Assembly: GCA_035998495.1 (NCBI GenBank)
Contig: DASYHP010000083.1
Span: 1-64,000 of the forward strand
Direction: 5' to 3'
DNA length: 64,000 nucleotides
From: Mesorhizobium_B sp035998495
GTDB taxonomy: Bacteria; Pseudomonadota; Alphaproteobacteria; Rhizobiales; Rhizobiaceae
The translations under genes and the position numbers were made by a program. Under the pieces are notes generated by a model. It made no database searches. It was not told the origin of the DNA and saw only the letters and a program-made list of their open reading frames with translations. This document shows, piece by piece, positions 21,897 to 31,171 of the stretch (positions within the stretch are counted from its first letter, which is position 1; each line of letters begins with the position of its first letter).

Positions 21897-23228
21897 GTGA
21901 TCGCCTTCTCGACGGTGTGGGCGATCGTCGCGCTGGTGGTGATCTCCACCGTCATCGTGCAGCTCTACCGCGACGTCAGCGAGCGCGGCTTCGACAGCCT
22001 CTTGTCGGCGCATCTCTTCAATCTGATCGGCTCGGTGGGCGTGAGCGAGGACGGCGTTCTGACGGGCAGCCCGGATCTCGGCGACCTGCGTTTCTCCCGG
22101 CTTCGCTCCGGCTGGTACTGGTCGGTGGAGCCGGTCGGCCAAGGCTTGATCGACGCGCGGCGGTCCTTGTCCATGACCGGCGACATCCCGTCGCCGTCGC
22201 CGCGGGAAGCGCCGTTCGACGAGAGCTTCCGCCGCACCTATCGGGCCGACGGCCTGAACGGCGAGGAGATCGAGGTGCTGGAAAGCGAGGTCGTGCTCGA
22301 CGCCGAGAACCGCGTGGCGCGGTTCCGGGTCATGGGCAACCTGACGGAGCTCGAAGCCGAGATCGACCGCTTCGAGGGGCGGCTCTTCACCTATCTCGCG
22401 CTGTTCGGCGCCGGCATGATCGCCATCAACGCGCTCGCGATCCTGCTGGGCTTAAGGCCGCTCAACAGGGTGCGCGCGGCGCTGGCCGCGGTGCGGACAG
22501 GCGCCGCGCAGCGGCTGGACGGTCGCTTCCCCGCCGAGATCGAGCCGCTCGCCAGCGAGACCAACGCGCTGATCGAGAACAACCGCCGCATCGTGGAGCG
22601 GGCGCGCACGCAGGTGGGCAACCTCGCGCATTCGCTGAAGACGCCGCTGGCGGTGCTGGTCAACGAGGGCCGGCAGATGGGCGGCGAGAAGGGCCGGCTC
22701 ATCGCCGAACAGGCGAGCGCCATGCGCGACCAGGTGGAGCATTACTTGAGCCGCGCCCGCGTCGTCGCCCAGCGCGACACCGTGGTCTTTCGCGCGCCCG
22801 TCGCTCCCACGGTCGAGCGGCTGGCGCGGGTGATCGGCAAGCTGAACCCGCAGGTCGAGCTCAAACTCGCGCTGCCCCCAGTGGAGATCGTCTTCGGCGG
22901 CGAGCGCGAGGATCTGGAGGAGATCGCGGGCAACTTGCTTGAGAACGCCGCCAAATGGTGCCGCTCGACTGTGGCGGTCTCGACGCGCCCGCTCGACAGC
23001 GGCGGGCGGTTCGAGCTCATGGTGGAGGACGACGGCCCCGGCATTCCCGACGATCAAGCGCGCGAGGCGCTCCAGCGCGGCCGGCGGCTGGACGAAAGCA
23101 AGCCGGGCACGGGCTTGGGGCTCGCCATCGTGGCGGAGCTGGTCCAGGAATATGGCGGCGAGCTGTCGCTGGGCCGCTCGGGCCTGGGCGGGCTGGCGGC
23201 GCGGGTGCGGCTGCGGAGCGTCGAGTAG
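21897..23228 (+). CDS. feuQ: FeuQ-like sensor histidine kinase (443 aa or more)
   Basis: The membrane-bound partner of FeuP. A first helix (FSTVWAIVALVVISTVIVQLY), a periplasmic domain of about 140 residues and a second helix (TYLALFGAGMIAINALAILLGL) are visible. The H-box is AHSLKTPLAVLVNEG, the N-box NLLENAAKW, and the G-boxes DDGPGIPDD and GTGLGLAIV. The GTG at 21897 is the only common start codon, but it lies directly at the first helix. The frame is open to a CTG at 21840 that overlaps the feuP stop (CTGA) and would add 19 residues of basic cytoplasmic tail. Confidence 0.85.
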   Translation: MIAFSTVWAIVALVVISTVIVQLYRDVSERGFDSLLSAHLFNLIGSVGVSEDGVLTGSPDLGDLRFSRLRSGWYWSVEPVGQGLIDARRSLSMTGDIPSPSPREAPFDESFRRTYRADGLNGEEIEVLESEVVLDAENRVARFRVMGNLTELEAEIDRFEGRLFTYLALFGAGMIAINALAILLGLRPLNRVRAALAAVRTGAAQRLDGRFPAEIEPLASETNALIENNRRIVERARTQVGNLAHSLKTPLAVLVNEGRQMGGEKGRLIAEQASAMRDQVEHYLSRARVVAQRDTVVFRAPVAPTVERLARVIGKLNPQVELKLALPPVEIVFGGEREDLEEIAGNLLENAAKWCRSTVAVSTRPLDSGGRFELMVEDDGPGIPDDQAREALQRGRRLDESKPGTGLGLAIVAELVQEYGGELSLGRSGLGGLAARVRLRSVE

Positions 23229-23333
23229 GGACCGGCTTGCCGCTGTCGGATTTCGCCCATAGATGGAGGCCGGCACGCTCTATCGAGGGCGTGTCGGCCT
23301 ATCGATCAACCCAGCAGAAGAAGTTTCATCGCT

Positions 23334-23798
23334 GTGCCTCGCGAGCTCGCCAGACAGGTTTTTGCCTTGCCCCGATCGGGCGCGGCCGGGCTCGTTCTCA
23401 GCGGCGCGCTGCTTGCCGGCTGCACGACGCTGGGCGGCGGACCCTCTATCGGCCTGCCCGGCGCCTCCGGCTCGAGCGCCGTGCAGGCGACCATCATCGC
23501 GCAGATGAAGGGCGGGCTGATCGGCGGGCCGATCGGCGAGGATTTGAGCGGGGACGAGAAGGCGCGAGCGCTGGAAGCGGAATATCGTGCGCTGGAGTAC
23601 ACGCCCGCTGCCCAGAAGGTCGCCTGGAGCGGCGAGAGCCCAGCGCGGCGCGGCGAGGTGGTGGCGGCCCAGCCCTATCGCGTCGGCGCCCAGGACTGCC
23701 GGCAATACAAGCAGACCGTGTTCACGGAAAAGGGCTCGCGGACGGCCCGCGGCGCGGCCTGCCGCAACCCGGACGGAAGCTGGACGCCTCTTGACTGA
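23334..23798 (+). CDS. Surface lipoprotein, RT0821/17-kDa antigen-like (154 aa)
   Basis: The signal peptide ends in the lipobox LLAGC (Cys30), so it is a lipoprotein. The Gly-rich segment MKGGLIGGPIGEDLSGDEK and the C-terminal CRQYKQTVFTEKGSRTARG followed by CRNPDGSW match the 17-kDa surface antigen type in alphaproteobacteria. Start is GTG at 23334. It follows the kinase gene after 105 bases and could be independently transcribed. Confidence 0.75.
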   Translation: MPRELARQVFALPRSGAAGLVLSGALLAGCTTLGGGPSIGLPGASGSSAVQATIIAQMKGGLIGGPIGEDLSGDEKARALEAEYRALEYTPAAQKVAWSGESPARRGEVVAAQPYRVGAQDCRQYKQTVFTEKGSRTARGAACRNPDGSWTPLD

Positions 23799-23889
23799 TG
23801 CCGCTCCGGCAATCCGCCGCAGGGCGGCGACATTGTTCCGCCATGCGGGCGTCACTATCAATGTCGTCCGGCCACGGTAGAACCTCGCG

Positions 23890-25023
23890 ATGCTGTTCTG
23901 GATCATCGCCGCCCTTTTGACGCTTGGCGCGAGTCTGGCGGTTCTCTTGCCCCTGTCATCTCGGGATGAAGAGGCGGAGGATGGCTCGCATGCGCCCGAT
24001 CTCGACATCTACCGTGACCAACTCGGCGAGATCGACGGTGACGAGGCGCGCGGGCTGATCGGGCGCGCCGAGGCGGAAGAGGCGCGCGCCGAGATCGGCC
24101 GGCGCATCCTCAAGCTGGACCGCGAGCGCTCAGGCGCGAAGGCCGCCGGCTCGGGCGCGAGAAAGGTTTTCGCAGCGGCGGCCGTGCTGGCGGTGCCGCT
24201 CCTGAGCTGGGGCCTTTATGCCGGCCTGGGTTCGCCGCACCTGCCTTCGCAGCCGCTCGAGGCGCGGCTCAACAAGGATCCGGCGCAAAGCACGCCGGAA
24301 GAGCTTTTGGCGCGCGCGGAGCGGCGGCTGAGAAGCGCTCCCGAGGACGGGGCGGGCTGGGACGCGGTCGCGCCGGCCTATCTGCAGATGGGGCGTTTCG
24401 CGGACGCCGCGCAGAGTTTCGGCAACGCCATCCGCCTGCTTGGCGCCACAGCAGTGCGCGAGGCCGGTTTGGGCGAGGCCCTGACGGGCCAGGCGCAAGG
24501 CGAGGTCGTGCCGGAGGCGAGAGCGGCCTTCGAGCGGGCGCTTGCGATCGACCCGCGGAACGGCCTCGCCCGCTTCCGGCTGGCGCAAGCGAAGGCGCAG
24601 GACGGCGACAGGCAGGCGGCGCTTCACGCGTGGCGGGCGATGCAGGCGGACCTGCCGGAAACTTCGCCCTGGCGGCCGGTGGTGGCCGAAGCCATCGCGC
24701 AAAGCGAGCGGCAGGCCGGCGCGGCGGCCGCCCCTGGGCCGACGGAGGAGCAGGTCGAGTCGGCTTCGGCGCTTCCCGAAGAGGAGCGCTCGGCCATGAT
24801 CGAGGACATGGTGGCGAGCCTGGACGCCAAGCTGCGCGAGGAACCGGGCGACGCCGAGGGCTGGATGAAGCTCGTGCGCTCCTATGCGGTGCTGGGCCGG
24901 CAGGAGCAGGCGCAGGACGCGCTCCTGCGCGGGACTGAAGCGCTCGGCCGGGAGAGCGACGGGGCGAGGACGCTGGCGGCGCTGGCCCGCTCGCTGGGCG
25001 TTTCCGTGGGCGCGCAGCCATGA
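23890..25023 (+). CDS. ccmI: Cytochrome c biogenesis protein CcmI
   Basis: This protein holds apocytochrome c for heme attachment. An N-terminal membrane helix (LFWIIAALLTLGASLAVLLPL) is followed by DLDIYRDQLGEIDGDEARGLIG, the CcmI signature. A second helix lies near residue 90 (AAAVLAVPLLSWGLYAGLG). The rest forms a TPR domain in the periplasm (LARAERRLRSAPEDGAGWDAV). It is first in the ccmIEFH operon and overlaps ccmE by four bases. Confidence 0.9.
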   Translation: MLFWIIAALLTLGASLAVLLPLSSRDEEAEDGSHAPDLDIYRDQLGEIDGDEARGLIGRAEAEEARAEIGRRILKLDRERSGAKAAGSGARKVFAAAAVLAVPLLSWGLYAGLGSPHLPSQPLEARLNKDPAQSTPEELLARAERRLRSAPEDGAGWDAVAPAYLQMGRFADAAQSFGNAIRLLGATAVREAGLGEALTGQAQGEVVPEARAAFERALAIDPRNGLARFRLAQAKAQDGDRQAALHAWRAMQADLPETSPWRPVVAEAIAQSERQAGAAAAPGPTEEQVESASALPEEERSAMIEDMVASLDAKLREEPGDAEGWMKLVRSYAVLGRQEQAQDALLRGTEALGRESDGARTLAALARSLGVSVGAQP

Positions 25024-25460
25024 CGCGCAAGGGAAAACGGCTGGCAGTGATCGCGGCGGGCGGCGCGTTTCTGGCGTCCGCCGCCGGGCTGACCTTCTAT
25101 GCGCTGGGGCAGAAGGCGTCCTACTTCTTCATGCCGACCGAGTTGCGCGCGGCCACCCTCGAGCCGGGGCAGCGCATCCGCCTGGGCGGGCTCGTGGCGC
25201 CCGGCACGGTCAAGCAGGATACTTCGGCCGTGGTGTTTTCCGTGACCGACAACCAAGAGGCCGTGTCCGTGAGCTATTCCGGTCTGCTGCCCGACCTTTT
25301 TCGAGAGGGGCAAGGCGTGATCACGGAAGGCAGCTTCGGCGCGGATGGCGTGTTCCGGGCCGACAGCGTGCTGGCCAAGCATGACGAAAGCTACATGCCG
25401 CCCGAAGTGGCCGAGGGCCTCAAGGCCAAAGGCGTGTGGCAGGAGGAGGCGACCCCGTAG
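25020..25460 (+). CDS. ccmE: Heme chaperone CcmE
   Basis: It carries heme from CcmC to the CcmF/H ligase. One N-terminal membrane anchor is followed by an OB-fold. The heme-binding HxxxY is intact as His121 in AKHDESYMPPEV. FFMPTEL, LGGLVAPGTVK and FSVTDNQEAVSVSYSGLLPDLF are family hallmarks. Length is normal (146). It overlaps ccmI and is followed by ccmF after two bases. Confidence 0.95.
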   Translation: MTRKGKRLAVIAAGGAFLASAAGLTFYALGQKASYFFMPTELRAATLEPGQRIRLGGLVAPGTVKQDTSAVVFSVTDNQEAVSVSYSGLLPDLFREGQGVITEGSFGADGVFRADSVLAKHDESYMPPEVAEGLKAKGVWQEEATP

Positions 25461-25462
25461 AC

Positions 25463-27451
25463 ATGGTGGAGCTCGGGCATTTCGCGCTGGTTCTCGCGCT
25501 GGCGCTTTCCCTGATCCAGGCCGCCGTGCCGTTCGCCGGCGCTTGGGTCGGCGACCGCCGCATGATGGCGGCCGGCGATGCGATCGCGCTCACCGGCTTC
25601 ACGCTGGTCGCGATGTCCTTCGCGGTGCTCGTCGCGGCCTATGCGGGCTCGGATTTCTCCGTGCTCAACGTGTGGGAGAACTCCCACTCGCTGAAGCCGA
25701 TGCTCTACAAGATCACGGGCGCGTGGGGGAACCACGAAGGCTCCATGCTGCTATGGGTGCTGATCCTGGCCCTGTTCGGCGCGCTGGTGGCGCTTTGGGG
25801 CGGCAACCTGCCCCAAAGCCTGCGGGCGAACGTGCTTGCCGTGCAGGGGCTGATCGGCGCGGCCTTCCTGCTCTTCATCCTCCTGACCTCGAATCCGTTC
25901 ATCCGGCTCGACCCCGCGCCGGTCGAGGGCCGCGACTTGAACCCCGTGCTCCAGGACATCGGCCTGGCAGTGCATCCGCCGCTGCTTTACCTGGGCTATG
26001 TCGGCTTCTCCGTCTGCTTCTCCTTCGCGGTGGCGGCGCTGATCGAGGGGCGTATCGACGCGGCCTGGGCGCGGTGGGTGCGGCCCTGGACGCTGCTTGC
26101 CTGGACCTGCCTGACGGGCGGCATCGCCATGGGTTCCTACTGGGCCTATTACGAGCTGGGCTGGGGCGGGTTCTGGTTCTGGGATCCGGTGGAGAACGCC
26201 TCCTTCATGCCCTGGCTCGCGGGAACCGCGCTCCTGCACTCGGCCGTGGTGATGGAGCGCCGCGCGGCGCTGAAGGTCTGGACGGTTCTGCTCGCGATCC
26301 TGACCTTCTCGCTGTCGCTGCTCGGCACCTTCCTCGTGCGCTCGGGCGTGCTCACATCGGTCCATGCCTTTGCGACCGACCCGTCCCGCGGCGTGTTCAT
26401 CCTGGCGATCATGTGCGTTTTCGTGGGCGGCTCGCTCGCGCTCTTCGCAGGCCGCGCCGCCGCGCTGACGCCCGGCGGGCTGTTCCACTCGATCTCGCGC
26501 GAGGGGTCTTTGGTGCTCAACAACCTGTTCTTGTCGGCGGCGACGGGCACGGTTCTGGTGGGCACGCTTTATCCGCTGGCGCTCGAGGCGGTCACCGGCA
26601 CGAAGATTTCCGTGGGCGCGCCCTTCTTCAACCTGACCTTCGGCCTGCTGATGGTCCCGCTGCTGCTCGCTGTGCCGTTCGGGCCGCTGCTCGCCTGGAA
26701 GCGGGGCGACGCGCTTGGGGCCGCGCAGCGGCTGATGGCGGCGTTCGGGGCGGGCGTTCTTGCGATGCTCGTGACGGCGCTGTTGTTCGACCGGCGCTCC
26801 GCCTTCGCGATGCTTGGCATCGGCTTGGGCGTTTGGCTGATCGCTGGCGCTGCGACGGATCTGTTCCTGCGCTCGGGCCTGCCGCAGGTCCGGCTGCGGG
26901 TGGCCGCGAGCCGGCTCCTGGGCCTGCCGCGCGCGGCCTTCGGGGGTGCGCTGGCCCATGCGGGGCTCGGCATCACGGTGCTGGGGCTCGTGGGCGCGCT
27001 CGCCTTCGGCACGGAAAGCATCGTCGCGGCAAAGCCGGGCGACGTGATCCGGGCGGGCGGCGGGCACAGCCTGCGCTTGGAGGGAACGGTCGAGGCCGCC
27101 GGCCCGAATTTTCGCGAGGAGCAGGCGCGCTTCACGCGGCTGGGCGCACACGGAGAGGCATTGGGGACGATCGTTTCGGCGAAGCGCTTCTACCCCGCGC
27201 GCCAAAGCGCCACCACCGAAGCCGGCATCGAAACGCTCGGCCTGAGCCAGCTTTACGTCGCCGTGGGCGACGCGACGCCGGGCGGCGGCTTGGTCGTTCG
27301 GGTCTGGTGGAAGCCGCTGGTGACGCTGATCTGGCTGGGCGCGCTCGCGATGATGGCCGGCGGGATGCTTTCGCTGAGCGACCGGCGTCACCGGGTCGGC
27401 GCGCCGGCTCGGGCCAAGGCTCGTGCAGCCCTTCCGGAGGCCGCGGAATGA
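25463..27451 (+). CDS. ccmF: Heme lyase subunit CcmF (662 aa)
   Basis: A multi-spanning inner-membrane protein of the cytochrome c heme ligase. The WWD motif is in GWGGFWFWDPVENASFMPWL, and the WENSHSLKPMLYKITGAWG segment holds a conserved region. Conserved His residues occur in VHPPLLYLGYVG and LLHSAVVMERRA. ATG 25463 is chosen because it follows the ccmE stop directly; a longer frame overlaps ccmE. Length is as expected. Confidence 0.95.
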   Translation: MVELGHFALVLALALSLIQAAVPFAGAWVGDRRMMAAGDAIALTGFTLVAMSFAVLVAAYAGSDFSVLNVWENSHSLKPMLYKITGAWGNHEGSMLLWVLILALFGALVALWGGNLPQSLRANVLAVQGLIGAAFLLFILLTSNPFIRLDPAPVEGRDLNPVLQDIGLAVHPPLLYLGYVGFSVCFSFAVAALIEGRIDAAWARWVRPWTLLAWTCLTGGIAMGSYWAYYELGWGGFWFWDPVENASFMPWLAGTALLHSAVVMERRAALKVWTVLLAILTFSLSLLGTFLVRSGVLTSVHAFATDPSRGVFILAIMCVFVGGSLALFAGRAAALTPGGLFHSISREGSLVLNNLFLSAATGTVLVGTLYPLALEAVTGTKISVGAPFFNLTFGLLMVPLLLAVPFGPLLAWKRGDALGAAQRLMAAFGAGVLAMLVTALLFDRRSAFAMLGIGLGVWLIAGAATDLFLRSGLPQVRLRVAASRLLGLPRAAFGGALAHAGLGITVLGLVGALAFGTESIVAAKPGDVIRAGGGHSLRLEGTVEAAGPNFREEQARFTRLGAHGEALGTIVSAKRFYPARQSATTEAGIETLGLSQLYVAVGDATPGGGLVVRVWWKPLVTLIWLGALAMMAGGMLSLSDRRHRVGAPARAKARAALPEAAE

Positions 27452-27924
27452 GGCACGTTCGGGCCTTGCTCCTCGTGCTGGCCTGGGCCTGGATCGGTCC
27501 GGCTCTCGCCGTGCAGCCCGACGAAATCTTGGCCGATCCGGCCCTTGAGGCGCGGGCGCGGGCGATCTCGGCGGAGCTTCGCTGCCTGGTCTGCCAGAAC
27601 CAGTCCATCGACGATTCGGACGCCGAGTTGGCCCGCGACCTCCGCCTGCTGGTGCGCGAGCGGCTCCAGGCCGGCGACAGCGACGCGGCGGTGCTGGACT
27701 ATGTGGTCGCGCGCTACGGCGAGTTCGTGCTGCTCGACCCGCAGTGGAACACCCGCAACATGCTGTTGTGGGTGACGCCTCTGATTCTTTTGCTGGGGGG
27801 AGGGGCTGCGGTCTTCTTGGCGTTCCTCCGCCGTAAGCCGGCGGCATCGCCACCGCTTACGGCGGAGGAACGCAGACGGCTCGACGCCTTGCTGGGGGAA
27901 CGAGGTGAAAGCATCGGCAGCTAA
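27448..27924 (+). CDS. ccmH: Cytochrome c maturation thioreductase CcmH (158 aa)
   Basis: A signal peptide (LLLVLAWAWIGPALA), then the redox motif ELRCLVCQNQSIDDS (Cys46, Cys49) that reduces apocytochrome cysteines. YGEFVLLDPQWNTRNMLLWV leads into a C-terminal membrane helix (LILLLGGGAAVFLAFL). It overlaps ccmF by four bases and closes the operon. Confidence 0.95.
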   Translation: MRHVRALLLVLAWAWIGPALAVQPDEILADPALEARARAISAELRCLVCQNQSIDDSDAELARDLRLLVRERLQAGDSDAAVLDYVVARYGEFVLLDPQWNTRNMLLWVTPLILLLGGGAAVFLAFLRRKPAASPPLTAEERRRLDALLGERGESIGS

Positions 27925-27950
27925 ACGACGAGCCGTTTGTTTTCACCTCG
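27901..27950. terminator. Inverted repeat between ccmH and the SDR gene
   Basis: CGAGGTGAAA (27901-27910) and TTTCACCTCG (27941-27950) are perfect complements around a 30-base loop. The left arm is the last part of ccmH. Since the two genes converge here, it may serve as a bidirectional terminator, although no long T-run follows. Confidence 0.4.
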
Positions 27951-27960
27951 GAGGCAGTAT

Positions 27961-28725
27961 TCACGGTCGAGACCGATCCTCGACCACGCTGTTGCCGCCG
28001 TCCACCACGATCAGTTGGCCCGTGACGTAGGATGCGTCCGGCGAGGCCAGGAAGGCGATGGCGGCGGCCACCTCCTCCGGCCGGCCAGAGCGCCCCACGG
28101 GCGTGGCGAGACCTGCTCGCGCCTCGGCCTCGGTTTGTGAGCCTGTGGCGATCCAGCCCGGCGCGACGGCGTTCACCGTGATCCCGAACGCCGCGACTTC
28201 GAGGCACAAGGCGCGCGTCAAGCCGAGCATCCCCGCTTTGGCCGCCGCATAGGCCGCGTCGCCTGCGACGCCTGCCACCGCGCCGGTCGTGGACGAGATG
28301 TTGACGATGCGCCCCCAGCCCCGCGCCTTCATGCCGGGCAGGACGGCTCTCGTCATCAGGAAGGCGGTGAGGAGGTTGCGCTCCATGCTCGCCGTCCACA
28401 TGGCGGGCGTCATGGCTTCCAGCGGGGCCGAAGCGTCGAGGCGGCCGAGCACCGCCATGCCCGCATTGTTGACGAGCACGTCGGCGCGGCCGATCTCGCC
28501 GGCCAGCGCCTGGACGGCGTCCGCATCTGTCAGGTCCGCCACGAAGCCTCGCGCCGAAAAGCCCTGGCGGCTGAGCTCTTCGGCGCGGTCGTGGATGCGG
28601 CCCGTCGTGGAGACGAGCGAAAGCGCAAAGCCCTTTCGGCCCAGCGCGGCGGCCGCGGCGAAGCCGATGCCATGTGGGCTGCCGGCGCCCGTGACCGTGG
28701 CGCAAAGACCGTGATCCGATTGCAT
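27961..28725 (-). CDS. SDR-family oxidoreductase (254 aa)
   Basis: A short-chain dehydrogenase resembling 3-oxoacyl-ACP reductases. The nucleotide-binding TGAGSPHGIGFAAA is at residues 12-25, NNAG near 87, the catalytic Ser in NISSTTGAVAG near 143, and YAAAK near 157. The C-terminal SPDASYVTGQLIVVDGGNSV is typical. Substrate cannot be told. It converges on ccmH and is transcribed alone. Confidence 0.88.
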   Translation of the reverse strand: MQSDHGLCATVTGAGSPHGIGFAAAAALGRKGFALSLVSTTGRIHDRAEELSRQGFSARGFVADLTDADAVQALAGEIGRADVLVNNAGMAVLGRLDASAPLEAMTPAMWTASMERNLLTAFLMTRAVLPGMKARGWGRIVNISSTTGAVAGVAGDAAYAAAKAGMLGLTRALCLEVAAFGITVNAVAPGWIATGSQTEAEARAGLATPVGRSGRPEEVAAAIAFLASPDASYVTGQLIVVDGGNSVVEDRSRP

Positions 28726-28893
28726 GCGTTCGGTCGAGGTTCTCTTGAAAGCGTGACGCCCGCAGTCGGCGCGCCCTTCCGCTTCCTTACCAAAGTTTCA
28801 TCCAGAGGCCATCGCCGCGTAATGTGAGTCTTCCTATCTCTCGCGCCGAAGGACGCTGCGAAAGCGTCTTCGTGCTTGAGAGGAATGGAACGC

Positions 28894-30405
28894 ATGAAAA
28901 ACATCTCTTCACGTGCGCGGAACCGGCTCCTGGCCGCGGTCGCCTCCGTCGCGATCGCCGGCTCGATCGGCTTCGGCGCGGTGACGACCGGCGTGGCTCC
29001 CGTCCAGGCGCAGCCCGTTCCTGTGGACAACACCGTTCAGGTGCCTTCTTTCGCCGACGTGGTGGAGCGCGTGTCGCCTGCCGTGGTCAGCGTGCGGGTG
29101 GAGGCGAGGGCTGCACCTGCCGCCGCCGACATGGAGGGCATGGAAGGCTTCGAGCTGCCTGAGGGTCACCCGATGGAGCGCTTCTTCCGCGAGTTCCGCG
29201 GCGAGCGCCGCGATGGCGATCGTCCCTTCGGCCGCCGCGACATGCGGCCCCAGAGCTCGCAGGGCTCGGGCTTCTTCGTGTCGGAGGACGGCTATATCGT
29301 TACCAACAACCACGTCGTCGAGGGCGGCACGGGCTTCACGGTGGTGACCAACACGGGTGAGGAGCTGGACGCCAAGCTGATCGGCACCGATCAGCGCACC
29401 GACCTGGCCCTGCTCAAGGTCGATCGACCCGAGAAATTCACCTATGTGGATTTCGGCGACGATGCGCGCGTCCGCGTGGGCGACTGGGTCGTGGCCGTGG
29501 GCAATCCCTTCGGCTTGGGCGGCACGGTGACGGCCGGGATCGTTTCGGCGCGCGGCCGCGACATCGGCGCGGGCCCCTATGACGACTTCATCCAGATCGA
29601 CGCGGCCGTGAACCGCGGCAATTCAGGCGGCCCGGCCTTCAACCTGGCCGGCGAAGTGGTCGGCGTGAACACCGCCATCTTCTCGCCCTCCGGCGGCAGC
29701 GTGGGCATCGGCTTCGCCATCCCCGCCACGACCGCTCGGCAAGTGATCGAGGAGCTCAAGGCCGACGGCAACGTGGAGCGCGGCTGGCTCGGCGTTCAGA
29801 TCCAGCCGGTGGATCAGGACATCGCCGAGTCGCTCGGCTTGAACGAAGCCAAGGGCGCGCTGGTGTCCGAGTCGAACGCCGACACCCCTGCGGCCAAGGC
29901 GGGCATCCGGGCGGGCGACGTGATCACTCAGGTGAACGGCCAGCCGGTTGAGGGTCCGCGCGAACTGGCCCGCACCATCGGCGGCCTCGATCCGAACCAG
30001 ACGGTGACGCTGAACGTGTGGCGCGACGGCAAGGCGCAGGACATCCCCGTCACGCTGGGCGAGATGCCGAGCGCGGAGCAGCTCGCTGCGGCCGAGCCGA
30101 CCGAGGACGCCGAGCCGGCGAAGCCGGAAGGGCGCTCGCTTGCCTCGCTCGGCCTGACCGTGACGCCCGCCGAGGACGGCGAGGGCCTGGTCGTGACGGA
30201 TGTGGATCCCGACAGCGACGCCGCCGAGCGCGGCTTCCAGGCGGGCGACGTGATCACCCAGGTCAACTCCACCCCCGTCAAGGCGGCGGCCGACGTGCGC
30301 AAGGCCATCGACGAAGCCGTCAAGGCCGGCCGCAAGTCGGTTCTGATCCAGGTGACTCGCGAGGACAACAACCGCTTCGTTGCGGTGCCCGTCGATCAGG
30401 GCTGA
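28894..30405 (+). CDS. degP: Periplasmic serine protease, DegP/DegQ family (503 aa)
   Basis: A Do-family protease/chaperone for envelope quality control. It has a signal sequence, then the triad His (TNNHVVEGG), Asp (RTDLALLKV) and Ser (NRGNSGGPAFN). Two PDZ domains follow, at about residues 285-380 and 415-500. The ATG at 28894 has GAGAGGA eight bases upstream; two earlier starts (28876, 28885) are worse placed. Gene order with the next four genes is like that around degP1 in Sinorhizobium. Confidence 0.92.
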   Translation: MKNISSRARNRLLAAVASVAIAGSIGFGAVTTGVAPVQAQPVPVDNTVQVPSFADVVERVSPAVVSVRVEARAAPAAADMEGMEGFELPEGHPMERFFREFRGERRDGDRPFGRRDMRPQSSQGSGFFVSEDGYIVTNNHVVEGGTGFTVVTNTGEELDAKLIGTDQRTDLALLKVDRPEKFTYVDFGDDARVRVGDWVVAVGNPFGLGGTVTAGIVSARGRDIGAGPYDDFIQIDAAVNRGNSGGPAFNLAGEVVGVNTAIFSPSGGSVGIGFAIPATTARQVIEELKADGNVERGWLGVQIQPVDQDIAESLGLNEAKGALVSESNADTPAAKAGIRAGDVITQVNGQPVEGPRELARTIGGLDPNQTVTLNVWRDGKAQDIPVTLGEMPSAEQLAAAEPTEDAEPAKPEGRSLASLGLTVTPAEDGEGLVVTDVDPDSDAAERGFQAGDVITQVNSTPVKAAADVRKAIDEAVKAGRKSVLIQVTREDNNRFVAVPVDQG

Positions 30406-30431
30406 CCGCAGCCAAGCATCGCGACATCAGG

Positions 30432-30465
30432 GGCGGTCGGGCCGAAAGGTCCGGCCGCCTTTTTC
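30432..30465 (+). terminator. Rho-independent terminator after degP
   Basis: GGCGGTCGGGCC-GAAA-GGTCCGGCCGCC folds into a GC-rich hairpin and is followed by TTTTTCGTT. Confidence 0.8.
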
Positions 30466-30486
30466 GTTGGGGTGAGGTGGTTCTAT

Positions 30487-31167
30487 ATGAGCGGCATGAA
30501 GATTCTGGTGATCGAAGATGACCGCGACGCCGCCGACTACCTGCAGAAGGCGTTCACGGAAGCCGGCCATGTCGCGCATGTCGCAGGCGACGGCGACACG
30601 GGCTTCGCGCTGGCCGAAAGCGGCGGCTACGACGTCATGGTGGTGGATCGCATGCTGCCCCGGCGCGACGGGCTTTCGCTGATCGCCGCGCTGCGTTCGC
30701 AGGGCAAGGCGACGCCCGCCCTCATCCTGTCGGCGCTGGGCGAGGTGGACGACCGCGTGACGGGCCTGCGCGCCGGGGGCGACGACTACCTTGCCAAGCC
30801 CTACGCCTTCTCCGAGCTGCTCGCCCGCGTGGAGGCGCTGAGCCGCCGCGGTGGGGCACGCGAGGCCGAAACCGTCTACCGGGTGGGCGATCTGGAACTT
30901 GACCGCCTGAGCCGGGAAGTGCGGCGCGCAGGCCGAGACATCACGCTCCAGCCGCGGGAGTTCCGCCTGCTCGAATACCTGATGCGCCATGCCGGGCAGG
31001 TGGTGACGCGCACGATGCTGCTCGAAAACGTTTGGGACTACCACTTCGATCCGCAGACCAACGTGATCGACGTGCATGTGTCGCGGCTGCGCGGCAAGAT
31101 CGAGAAGGGATTCGACAAGCCGCTCCTGCACACCGTCCGCGGCGCGGGCTACATGCTGAAGGCGTGA
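30487..31167 (+). CDS. OmpR-family response regulator (226 aa)
   Basis: The receiver has the acidic EDD at 10-12, phospho-Asp in MVVDRMLPRRDG (about residue 54) and Lys in DYLAKPYAFSE. The DNA-binding winged helix contains LQPREFRLLEYLMRHAGQVV and NVIDVHVSRLRGKIE. ATG 30487 is used (MSGMK). Placed after a terminator but close to degP, it may respond to envelope stress (inference). The kinase gene starts four bases after its stop. Confidence 0.9.
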   Translation: MSGMKILVIEDDRDAADYLQKAFTEAGHVAHVAGDGDTGFALAESGGYDVMVVDRMLPRRDGLSLIAALRSQGKATPALILSALGEVDDRVTGLRAGGDDYLAKPYAFSELLARVEALSRRGGAREAETVYRVGDLELDRLSREVRRAGRDITLQPREFRLLEYLMRHAGQVVTRTMLLENVWDYHFDPQTNVIDVHVSRLRGKIEKGFDKPLLHTVRGAGYMLKA

Positions 31168-31171
31168 GCCC

